7,228 nucleotides of DNA from DASVEE01 sp036399695 (lineage in GTDB: Bacteria; Acidobacteriota; Thermoanaerobaculia; Gp7-AA8). Positions 1 through 5,721 of the stretch are shown piece by piece. Positions within the stretch are counted from its first letter, which is position 1. Every line of letters begins with the position of its first letter. The translations under genes and the position numbers were made by a program. The notes under the pieces were generated by a model. That model made no database searches. It had not been told where the DNA came from and saw only the letters and a list, made by a program, of their open reading frames with translations. The stretch spans positions 1-7,228 of the forward strand of contig DASWMP010000050.1 of the NCBI GenBank assembly GCA_036399695.1, given 5' to 3'.

Positions 1-2
1 AA

Positions 3-752
3 ACGCGGAAGGAGATCGCGATCGCCATCACTCCTGACGCCATCTCCGAAGGAAGCGAGACGGTGCTCGTCGTCCTGCGGCGTGAAGCGGGAGCGGAAGT
101 GCTGCGGCGGCGCGGCGCACTGCACCTCGACGAACGCCAGGCCGTCGACCTGGAGCTCGTCTTCACCGGGTTCGAGAGCCGCAAGCTCATGTTCGACATC
201 ATCAATCATGGAGCAGAGGCATCGACCGTCAGGCTCACGGGCGCCGGCCCGCTCCGCTGCTCTGCCACGATCTGGCCGGCGGTCCCGGCGAACAGCCGCC
301 TGACGATCCTCTGCGATCCGCGTACTGCCGGCATGGCCGCCCTGCGGGTGACGAGCAGCGAGACGGATACGAATCCGGCCGACAACGACCTGACCGTGGC
401 CTGGCCGGCAGGCGGAGGCTACGCGCTCGCCGCGGACGTGCATCAACTCGTGGCCGGTCGGGCCACGACATTGACGGCCGGCGCTCCTCGGGCCAGCACG
501 CCGATGCAGTTCGAGCTGACGTCCTCAGATCCGTCGATCCTCCAGGTACCTCCGTCCGTGCAGCTCCTGGCCGGCAGCACGGCCACGACGCTGCCGCCGA
601 TCCGCGCGCGCCGTCCCGGCCGAGTGACCATCATCGCGACGCCGTTGGGCCAGCCGGAGGCGCGGATCGAGCTGACGTTCGACGTCGGTCCACCCCCCAC
701 GCGCCGCCGTACGGCCACCGCCGCCGAACGCGATACGATGCCGCCTCGATGA
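3..752 (+). CDS. Extracellular multi-domain protein, C-terminal part (Calx-beta-like, DUF11-like and Ig-like), cut by window edge
   Basis: The frame is open from the first bases of the window, so the gene begins upstream and only its last 249 codons are seen; the GTG at 63 is an internal valine in this reading. Residues 5-43 read like the end of a Calx-beta repeat, with ISEGSETVLVVL recalling the family's D..EG.ET..V.L strand. Residues 44-135 look like a DUF11/CARDB-type beta domain: DIINHGAEASTVRL, two cysteines (86, 104) that could pair, and a closing TDTNPADNDLTV like the usual TDPNPANN end. Residues 145-229 resemble a bacterial Ig-like domain (SSDPSILQVPPSV, then RPGRVTIIAT). These are folds of secreted or surface-anchored proteins, so a role in adhesion or cell-surface structure is inferred. 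The tail is Arg/Pro-rich with no visible sorting signal. The stop overlaps the next start as ATGA. Domain names are by eye; being coding is much surer than the exact families. Confidence 0.8.
   Translation, partial: TRKEIAIAITPDAISEGSETVLVVLRREAGAEVLRRRGALHLDERQAVDLELVFTGFESRKLMFDIINHGAEASTVRLTGAGPLRCSATIWPAVPANSRLTILCDPRTAGMAALRVTSSETDTNPADNDLTVAWPAGGGYALAADVHQLVAGRATTLTAGAPRASTPMQFELTSSDPSILQVPPSVQLLAGSTATTLPPIRARRPGRVTIIATPLGQPEARIELTFDVGPPPTRRRTATAAERDTMPPR
734..739 (+). promoter_or_regulatory. Weak candidate -10 box (TACGAT) before the methyltransferase
   Basis: TACGAT fits TANNNT and ends 9 nt before the ATG at 749, close to the distance expected for a leaderless start. It lies inside the upstream coding region and no -35 is evident, so coupling through the ATGA overlap is an equally good explanation. 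Confidence 0.2.
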
Positions 753-1345
753 CGACGAAGCAATACGACCGTGCTTACTTCGACAAGTGGTACCGCTCGC
801 GCGGCAGCCGCGTGAGCACGGACGCGGAGGTGCGCAGGAAGGTGTCGCTGGCCGTGGCGGCCACCGAATACTTTCTGCGCCGCACGATCCGCAACGTCCT
901 GGACGTCGGCTGCGGCGAGGGTGCGTGGCTGCCGCACCTCAAGGACCTGCGTCCGCGGATCTCGTACACCGGCTTCGATTCGAGCGACTACGTGGTGGAA
1001 CGCTTCGGCAAGGAGCGCAACATCCGCAAGGCGTCATTCGGCGATCTGAAGTCGATGCGGCTGGACGTCTACGACCTGGTGGTCTGCTCGGACGTGCTGC
1101 ACTACGTCCCGACACGCGAGCTGCGCGAAGGGATCGGCGCGATCGCCGGCGCGACCGACGGTGTGGCGTACCTGGAAGTGCTGACGGCGGAGGACGAGAT
1201 CGTCGGCGATCTCGAGGGGCTGCAACGGCGTCCCGCGGCCTCGTATCGGAGGCTGTTCCGCGGCACCGGCATGAGCCAGATCGGGCCATACACCTGGCTC
1301 GGACCGGGACTTGCGGACGCGGTCGCTGAGCTCGAGCATCTGTAG
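749..1345 (+). CDS. Class I SAM-dependent methyltransferase
   Basis: This 198-residue protein has the Rossmann methyltransferase signature. The N-terminal YDRAYFDKWYR (6-16) is typical of small-molecule methyltransferases. Motif I is VLDVGCGEG (50-58), which binds the SAM methionine part. The acidic end of strand 2 is GFDSSD (75-80), expected to hold the ribose hydroxyls. FGDL (97-100) is motif III-like, and YDLVVCSDVLHYVP (108-121) is the strand 4 region next to the active site. The size fits the Methyltransf_11/12/23 group, which are single-domain enzymes in the cytoplasm. The substrate cannot be read from the sequence. The ATG overlaps the stop of the exported protein gene by 4 bp, so translation is probably coupled, although a methyltransferase is an odd partner for a surface protein. 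No Shine-Dalgarno site is obvious. The family assignment is firm; the substrate is unknown. Confidence 0.9.
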   Translation: MTTKQYDRAYFDKWYRSRGSRVSTDAEVRRKVSLAVAATEYFLRRTIRNVLDVGCGEGAWLPHLKDLRPRISYTGFDSSDYVVERFGKERNIRKASFGDLKSMRLDVYDLVVCSDVLHYVPTRELREGIGAIAGATDGVAYLEVLTAEDEIVGDLEGLQRRPAASYRRLFRGTGMSQIGPYTWLGPGLADAVAELEHL

Positions 1346-1427
1346 CACGGGCGCAAATTGCACGTGACGTCGCGGTGGCGGGTGTGACGAACGTGTGTCG
1401 TCCTGCACCTGTTGGCGACGTGCAGAA

Positions 1428-1436
1428 TGATACAGT
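1428..1436 (+). promoter_or_regulatory. Extended -10 promoter (TGA-TACAGT) for the response regulator
   Basis: TG at 1428-1429, one base, then TACAGT at 1431-1436 match an extended -10 element (TGN-TANNNT). The hexamer ends 7 nt before the GTG at 1444, so transcription starting at the usual distance would begin at or next to the start codon, giving a leaderless mRNA. No convincing -35 lies 16-18 bp upstream, as is common for extended -10 promoters. This also supports GTG 1444 over the upstream in-frame GTGs at 1375, 1384, 1393 and 1420. Confidence 0.5.
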
Positions 1437-1443
1437 TGCGGAT

Positions 1444-2076
1444 GTGCGGATTCTCATCGCGGACGATCAGAATCTCTTTCGTGACGGCCTTCGCAGCCTC
1501 CTCAACACCCAGGGTCATGAGGTAGTCGGCGAGGCCAGCAACGGACGGGATGCGATCCGTCTCGCGCTCGAGCTCGCCCCCGATCTGGTGCTGATGGACC
1601 TGGCGATGCCGCAGCTCGACGGTCTCTCGGCGACGCGCTTTCTCACGGCCGAACGGCCGGACATCAAGGTCGTGATCCTGACGGCCTCCGAGGACGATGC
1701 GAAGCTGTTCGAGGCCATCAAGGCCGGAGCTCAGGGATACCTGCTGAAGAACCTGGACGCCGACGAGTTCTTCCGGATGCTCGCCGCCGTCAGCCGCGGC
1801 GAGCCCGCCCTGACGCCGAATCTCGCCCGCAAGCTCCTGCAGGAGTTCGCCCGCCCCGCCGCCCCCGACGCGCTGACGCCCCGCGAACGGGAGGTGCTGG
1901 AGCTGATGGTCGAAGGCTACACGACCAACCGCAAGCTGGCCGGCCGCCTGAACGTCAGCGAGAACACGGTGAAGTTCCACGTGGGCAACATCCTGGAGAA
2001 GCTGCGCCTGAGCAACCGCGCCGAGGTGGTGGGATACGCGCTGCGCAACCGGATGGTGGATCCGTCGAATGATTGA
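1444..2076 (+). CDS. NarL/FixJ-type response regulator (REC + LuxR HTH)
   Basis: This cytoplasmic DNA-binding response regulator has 210 residues from GTG 1444. The receiver domain spans 1-120: the acidic pair D7/D8 in ILIADDQ, the phospho-acceptor D52 in LVLMDLAMP, T80 in VVILTAS and K102 in YLLKN are all present, so it should be phosphorylatable. After a short linker the LuxR/GerE helix-turn-helix spans about 143-205, with LTPREREVLELM, TNRKLAGRL and the recognition helix SENTVKFHV. The start was placed at GTG 1444 because receivers of this family begin directly with (M)RILIADD; a longer frame reaches back to 1375, but its extra 23 residues look unlike protein. No histidine kinase lies next to it on this strand, so it is an orphan here. 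The kinase encoded on the other strand belongs with an NtrC-type partner. Target genes are unknown. Confidence 0.93.
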   Translation: MRILIADDQNLFRDGLRSLLNTQGHEVVGEASNGRDAIRLALELAPDLVLMDLAMPQLDGLSATRFLTAERPDIKVVILTASEDDAKLFEAIKAGAQGYLLKNLDADEFFRMLAAVSRGEPALTPNLARKLLQEFARPAAPDALTPREREVLELMVEGYTTNRKLAGRLNVSENTVKFHVGNILEKLRLSNRAEVVGYALRNRMVDPSND

Positions 2077-2089
2077 TCTCGGAAAGACG

Positions 2090-2173
2090 ATGGGACCAAT
2101 GGGACCGATGGGACAGATAGGACGTGGGTAACCCCATCGGTCCCATCGGTCCCATCTGTCCTATCGGTCCCAT
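2090..2173. repeat. Imperfect inverted repeat built from a 9-bp tandem unit (ATGGGACCG)
   Basis: The left arm (2090-2123) carries about four degenerate copies of ATGGGACCG, and the right arm (2136-2173) carries about four copies of the reverse complement (ATCGGTCCC). Between them is GTGGGTAACCCC, which can itself close as GGG-TAA-CCC. The arms pair along most of their length with a small register shift. The 9-bp period reads as Gly-X-Pro in some frames and gives false collagen-like ORFs. It lies between the response regulator stop (2076) and the reductase start (2233). It may fold in RNA or cruciform and limit read-through; no U-tract follows, so calling it an intrinsic terminator is not supported. 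Nothing else is recognised in this 156-bp gap. Confidence 0.85.
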
Positions 2174-2232
2174 GATCTCTCCTTCGGATCACGGAAATCC
2201 CCCCTCACCTCCGGGTGGTTGCACCCACTGTG

Positions 2233-3114
2233 ATGACCCGACGCCACGCCATCTCTCTTCTCGCCGCTGCTGCCGCGGGCGCCGGCGGCGGTACCGCTCC
2301 CACGCCGATGCTCAAACGGCGCATCCCCTCTTCGGGTGAAGAGCTGCCGGTGGTTGGGCTGGGCACCTGGCAGACCTTCGACACCACGCGCACCGAACCG
2401 CTCGAGGCCGTGCTGCGCACATTCGTCGAGCTCGGCGGGAGCCTCGTCGACTCCTCCCCGATGTACGGCCGCAGCGAGACCGTCGCCGGAGACCTCGCGG
2501 CGAAGCTGAACCTCCACCCCAGGCTCTTCATGGCCACGAAGGTCTGGACGTCCGGCAAGCAGGCCGGCATCGCCCAGATGAACGACTCGATGCGCAAGCT
2601 GCGGGTCGAGAAGCTCGACCTGATGCAGGTCCATAACCTCGTCGATGCCAACGCTCACCTGGCCACCCTCTCAGCCTGGAAGAAGGAAGGACGCATCCGT
2701 TACCTCGGCATCACGCACTACACCTCTTCCGCCTACGATGCCGTGGCGCGCTACCTCGAAAAGCACACGCTCGACTTCCTGCAGATCAACTACTCGGTCG
2801 CCGAGCGGGAAGCGGAGCAGCGCATCCTGCCGCTGGCGAAGGAGCGGGGCGTGGCCGTCATCGTGAACCGCCCCTTCGGCGGCGGCAGTGCCTTCCGCGA
2901 CGTCCGCAACACGCCGCTGCCGTCATTCGCGAAGGACCTCGACTGCACCTCCTGGGCGCAGCTCTTCCTCAAATTCGCGCTCGGGCACCCCGCCGTCACG
3001 TGCGCCATCCCGGCCACGTCGAAGGTCGAACATCTCCGTGACAACATGGCTGCCGGGCGCGGCCGGATGCCGGATGAGGCCCTGCGGAAACGAATCGCCG
3101 CGGCAATGGGTTAA
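2233..3114 (+). CDS. Aldo/keto reductase with Tat signal peptide
   Basis: This 293-residue enzyme reads from ATG 2233. Residues 1-20 look like a twin-arginine signal: TRRHAISLL followed by an Ala/Gly-rich stretch, so export to the periplasm after folding with its nicotinamide cofactor is expected. The (beta/alpha)8 reductase follows. VVGLGTWQTF (40-49) is the first strand. The catalytic tetrad is complete: D73 and Y78 in DSSPMYGRSE, K103 in ATKVW and H134 in LMQVHNL. GRIRYLGITHY (153-163), DFLQINYSVAERE (181-193) and VNRPFGGG (211-218) follow the family order. CAIPATSKVEHLRDN (257-271) is the usual cofactor phosphate-binding end. Family members reduce aldehydes and ketones with NADPH; the substrate here is unknown. 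GTG 2215 is an alternative start, but it would put six residues in front of the Tat motif. The gene follows the 9-bp repeat hairpin, and its stop lies in the -10 box of the next gene. Confidence 0.92.
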   Translation: MTRRHAISLLAAAAAGAGGGTAPTPMLKRRIPSSGEELPVVGLGTWQTFDTTRTEPLEAVLRTFVELGGSLVDSSPMYGRSETVAGDLAAKLNLHPRLFMATKVWTSGKQAGIAQMNDSMRKLRVEKLDLMQVHNLVDANAHLATLSAWKKEGRIRYLGITHYTSSAYDAVARYLEKHTLDFLQINYSVAEREAEQRILPLAKERGVAVIVNRPFGGGSAFRDVRNTPLPSFAKDLDCTSWAQLFLKFALGHPAVTCAIPATSKVEHLRDNMAAGRGRMPDEALRKRIAAAMG

Positions 3115-3117
3115 GCT
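3112..3117 (+). promoter_or_regulatory. Candidate -10 box (TAAGCT) for the TRASH/YHS gene
   Basis: TAAGCT fits TANNNT and ends 7 nt before the ATG at 3125, the same distance as at the response regulator. The box includes the stop codon of the reductase gene. No Shine-Dalgarno site can fit in the 10 bases between stop and start, so a leaderless transcript is a reasonable reading. No clear -35 is seen, and read-through from the reductase gene is the alternative. Confidence 0.35.
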
Positions 3118-3124
3118 TTTCATC

Positions 3125-3499
3125 ATGCTCAAACGTACGACGCTTCTCACCGTCATCGCCCTGTTTCTCGTCACGGTCGCGTTTGCCGCCGACAAAGCCG
3201 CGCCGACCACGCGCCTCGAAAAAGTCGAGCCCAAAACTGTTTGTATGGTGAACGAGCACCACATGGGGAAGGATCAGATCCCCGTGGACGTCGAGGGCAA
3301 GACCTATTACGGCTGCTGCGAGATGTGCAAGAAGGCGCTCGCCGCCGATGCCACCAAGCGCGAGGCGGTCGATCCGCAGAGCGGCAAGAAGGTCGACAAG
3401 GCCACGGCCGTGATCGCCAAGCAGCAGGACGGCAAGGTCTTCTACTTCGAGAGCGACGAGAGCCTGAACAAGTGGAACGCGAAATTCGATAAGAAGTGA
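3125..3499 (+). CDS. Small exported TRASH/YHS-type metal-binding protein
   Basis: This 124-residue protein starts with a clear Sec signal peptide: basic MLKR, a hydrophobic core at 6-20, and likely cleavage after VAFA (21). The mature part has two YHS/TRASH-like units. In the first, C40 (KTVCMVNEHHM) and YYGCCEMCKKAL (61-72) give C40-X23-C64-X3-C68, close to the C-X19-22-C-X3-C of the TRASH heavy-metal-binding motif. H45, H46 and C65 are additional possible ligands. The second unit (about 83-119), with DPQSGKKVDKATA and GKVFYFESDESLNKW, follows the YHS pattern DPVCGM.V...A...GK.YYF.S..C...F, but every cysteine position is replaced (S86, E109, L113). By analogy the protein binds or carries a soft metal such as copper in the cell envelope; this is inferred from family only. 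The start ATG is fixed by the signal peptide. It is 10 bp after the reductase stop. Confidence 0.85.
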   Translation: MLKRTTLLTVIALFLVTVAFAADKAAPTTRLEKVEPKTVCMVNEHHMGKDQIPVDVEGKTYYGCCEMCKKALAADATKREAVDPQSGKKVDKATAVIAKQQDGKVFYFESDESLNKWNAKFDKK

Positions 3500-3502
3500 C
3501 GC

Positions 3503-4324
3503 GTGCCCGCTGATTTTTCGGGCTCCACCGTCACGGCCAACACCGCGGCGGTTCATCCGCTCGGGACGATCGGCTATACGATCGCCATCCGCAACTCGGG
3601 CGACGCTGCGCCGCAATGGGTGCAGGTCGCCCAGCCGATGCCCGTCAGCGCGCTCTACGTCTCCTCGTCGAGCAACTGGAAGTTCGATCCCGCGCGCCGG
3701 CGCATGGAGTGGTTCGGCCGCATCCCGCCCGGCCGCACCGAGACCTTCGGTCTCACGCTCATCGCCAAACCGGAGTCCGAAGGCTCGCTCATCGCGAACC
3801 GCACGGAGGTGCTGTACGAATCCAGCACCTGGAACACCTTCCACAGCGTGGAAGTCGGCACCGCACCGAACGAGCGCGCCGGCATCGACATCGGCAACGT
3901 GCGGGTGGACGGCCTTTCGGTCGCCGTCACGCTGGCCTTCCTGGCCATCATCGTGTTCGCGATCATCGGCTCGCGCAAATCGCGCGCGCTGGCCATGCTG
4001 GTGATCGGCTTCGGCTTCATGGCCATCTTTGCCTCACTCGGCTGGAAGGATTACCGGACGATGACGCGCTACACCGCCGCCGAATGCACGGTGCTGGACG
4101 CGCTCGCGCCGTACGCCGCCGTCCGCTACGGGAACACGCTCTCGGTCACGCGCGGGGACGAGGACGACGTGAACATCGGTGAGACGGTGCCCTGCTGGTT
4201 CGATCCCGAGGATGCCAAGCAGGTCGTGCTGTCGCGGAGCGTGAGCCCCGCGTACATCTTCGCGCTGCCCGCGCTGCTGGCGATCGTGATCGGGGTGGGG
4301 ATGCTGCGAACCCCAACGGAGTAG
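3503..4324 (+). CDS. Membrane protein with DUF11-like N-terminus and DUF3592-like C-terminus
   Basis: This 273-residue protein starts at GTG 3503, with purine-rich AAGAAG 6 nt upstream as a possible ribosome site. Residues about 8-120 resemble a DUF11-type beta domain: TVTANTAAVHPLGTIGYTI, AIRNSGD, then GRIPPGRTETFGLTL and NRTEVLYESS. Three hydrophobic segments follow: 138-157, 162-181 and 249-267. Between the second and third lies a segment like DUF3592: AECTVLDALAPYAAVRYG, then NIGETVPCWFDPEDAKQVVLS, matching that family's GD.V.V.YDP.NP pattern, with cysteines at 195 and 231. No signal peptide precedes the first domain, although such domains are normally outside the cell. The frame is the same as the gene before it and only TGA-CGC separates them, so the two are surely co-transcribed. 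Function is unknown; an envelope role is inferred. The product is confidently coding, while the domain names are by eye. Confidence 0.85.
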   Translation: MPADFSGSTVTANTAAVHPLGTIGYTIAIRNSGDAAPQWVQVAQPMPVSALYVSSSSNWKFDPARRRMEWFGRIPPGRTETFGLTLIAKPESEGSLIANRTEVLYESSTWNTFHSVEVGTAPNERAGIDIGNVRVDGLSVAVTLAFLAIIVFAIIGSRKSRALAMLVIGFGFMAIFASLGWKDYRTMTRYTAAECTVLDALAPYAAVRYGNTLSVTRGDEDDVNIGETVPCWFDPEDAKQVVLSRSVSPAYIFALPALLAIVIGVGMLRTPTE

Positions 4325-4333
4325 CCACGGGTA

Positions 4334-4484
4334 TGGAGTGCGGCAGCGACGCTTCATCAGTTGCCGCTTTCCCACAGCCGCAGCGGCGAGCTGCGGCCCA
4401 CGTGGTGCACCGCGAACAAGGCGGAAGCTCGACGCTTCCGCTATCTGAAAGCGGCAGCCGATGAATCATCGCTGCCGCACTCCA
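4334..4484. repeat. 151-bp composite inverted repeat (MITE-like or BIME-like) between convergent genes
   Basis: The left arm (4334-4371) and the reverse complement of the right arm (4447-4484) match at 34 of 38 positions, beginning TGGAGTGCGGCAGCGA and ending TGCCGCTTTC. The right arm is itself a hairpin: GCGGCAG (4451-4457) with CTGCCGC (4472-4478), then CGATG (4459-4463) with CATCG (4467-4471) around a 3-nt loop. The left arm keeps the outer stem but has lost the inner one. Inside are two more hairpins: GCCGCAG/CTGCGGC (4377-4383 and 4391-4397) and GCGGAAGC/GCTTCCGC (4421-4428 and 4434-4441). No ORF of its own and no clear target-site duplication are visible. It starts 9 bp after the stop of the + strand gene and runs into the 3' end of the - strand kinase. 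It is probably a non-autonomous interspersed element, or a structure that ends transcription from both sides. Confidence 0.85.
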
Positions 4485-5706
4485 AACTCATCGCCCACCG
4501 GATCGTGAACTCGGCGCCGCCGCCCTCGCCGTTCTCCAGCGCGTACGCAAACCCGTGATTCGTGAGGATCTCCTGCACGATCGTCAACCCCAGCCCCCGC
4601 CCGTCGGGCTTCGTGGTGAAGAACGGGGTGAACAGCTCCGCGCGCACGTCCGGCGGAATCCCCGCCCCGCTGTCCGCCACCGTAAGCGCATCGGCGCGCA
4701 GCAGCACGCGGATCGGTTCTCCCGCGTCCATGGCATTGCGGACGATGTTGATCAGCACCTGCTCGAGCTGTGCACGGTCGCCGTCGATCGTCACCTCCGC
4801 CAGCTCCAGGTCTGCAACGCGCGGACGCAGCAGCGCGATCACATCGCGCACGACGGCCGCCACCTTCACCGGCATCTTGTGCGGCAGCGGGATGCGCACG
4901 ACCTCGGCGAAGTCGCTCATGAAGCGGTTCAGTGCGTCCATGCGCGACGACGCAATCGTCACGGCCGTCGTGAAGTCCTCCCGATCGTCCTCGCGCACGT
5001 CGCGCCCGTAGCGCAGCAGCGATTCCAGCAGCGAGCGCACGGCACCGACGGAGTTGTTCACCTCGTGCGACATCATGCGGATCAGCTTCTCGTACGCCGC
5101 CTTCTCCGACAGCCGCAGCTCCTCGGTCAGCTCCTCGAGGAGAAAGAAGCTCTTCGCGAAGCCGCGGTCGCGGAACTCCGCGCGCCACACCTTCACCCGC
5201 CGCGGCCCGTCCTGCGCCACGAGCTTCGATTCCCCCGCCGTCATCGCGAACAGCTCCGCCAGCAGCTCTGGCCGCACCAGCCGGCGCGCCGCGGGATTCA
5301 TCTGCTCGACGTTGCCGTCGAAGTCGCAGATCACGATGCCGGACGGCGAGGCATCGACGATCTTCTGCAGCAGTTCCTGGTGCTCCTGCGCGGCGAGACG
5401 CTCCTCCCGCAGCCGGTCCGTCATCGAGTTGTAGATCGTGACGAGGGCGTCGAGCTCCGGCTGCCCCACCGTGACGAAGCGGGTGGCGAAGTTGCGCTCG
5501 CTCATCAGCTCCGCGCCGGTGCGGATGAGATCGAGCGGCACGAAGAGCGCGTGCACGAGCCGCCAGCCGACGAGCAGCGACACCAGGAACGCCAGCTCGA
5601 TCACGAACAGCAGCCACGGCTGGGACAGCAGCACGTACACCGCCGCCGTGGCGAGCACGAGATGGAGCGCCAGGAGGTAGATGACGAACTTCTTCCGCAG
5701 CGTCAT
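4441..5706 (-). CDS. NtrY-like membrane sensor histidine kinase
   Basis: This is a 421-residue inner-membrane kinase. Two transmembrane helices (about 8-27 and 31-50) are separated by only a few residues, so there is almost no periplasmic sensor. A HAMP-like linker (about 51-105) and a PAS-like domain (about 112-195, IVDASPSGIVICDFDGNVEQMNPAA) suggest that the signal is internal or membrane-borne. The dimerisation/phosphotransfer helix carries H214 in MMSHEVNNSVGAV. The ATPase has the N box EQVLINIVRNAMDA (315-328, N324), G1 DSGAGI (345-350), F box LFTPFFTTK (358-366) and G2 GRGLGLTIV (369-377), so it looks active. It starts 15 bp after the stop of the sigma-54 activator, its likely phosphorylation partner. 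The last residues, LECGSDDSSAAAFR, come from the right arm of the inverted repeat; family members normally end just after the strand seen here as AEFTIRW. The fold is complete before that tail. Confidence 0.94.
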   Translation of the reverse strand: MTLRKKFVIYLLALHLVLATAAVYVLLSQPWLLFVIELAFLVSLLVGWRLVHALFVPLDLIRTGAELMSERNFATRFVTVGQPELDALVTIYNSMTDRLREERLAAQEHQELLQKIVDASPSGIVICDFDGNVEQMNPAARRLVRPELLAELFAMTAGESKLVAQDGPRRVKVWRAEFRDRGFAKSFFLLEELTEELRLSEKAAYEKLIRMMSHEVNNSVGAVRSLLESLLRYGRDVREDDREDFTTAVTIASSRMDALNRFMSDFAEVVRIPLPHKMPVKVAAVVRDVIALLRPRVADLELAEVTIDGDRAQLEQVLINIVRNAMDAGEPIRVLLRADALTVADSGAGIPPDVRAELFTPFFTTKPDGRGLGLTIVQEILTNHGFAYALENGEGGGAEFTIRWAMSLECGSDDSSAAAFR

Positions 5707-5721
5707 GGTCGTGTCAGGGCC

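Noticed and set aside
1375..1443. Upstream extension of the response regulator to GTG 1375
   Set aside because: The extra residues do not resemble a receiver N-terminus, and the extended -10 box would lie inside the coding region; GTG 1444 fits the family start.
1102..1980. 292-residue open frame on the - strand across the methyltransferase and response regulator
   Set aside because: It spans two well-supported genes on the other strand and contains no recognisable motif.
1917..2339. Collagen-like Gly-X-Pro ORFs on both strands around 2090-2173
   Set aside because: They arise from the 9-bp tandem repeats in the palindrome. They overlap confident genes, lack a sensible N-terminus and show no further domain.
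3497..3523. TGA at the end of the TRASH/YHS gene as a selenocysteine codon with the following hairpin as SECIS
   Set aside because: The hairpin has only 5 bp, the residue would fall after a natural lysine-rich C-terminus, and no Cys homologue position supports it.
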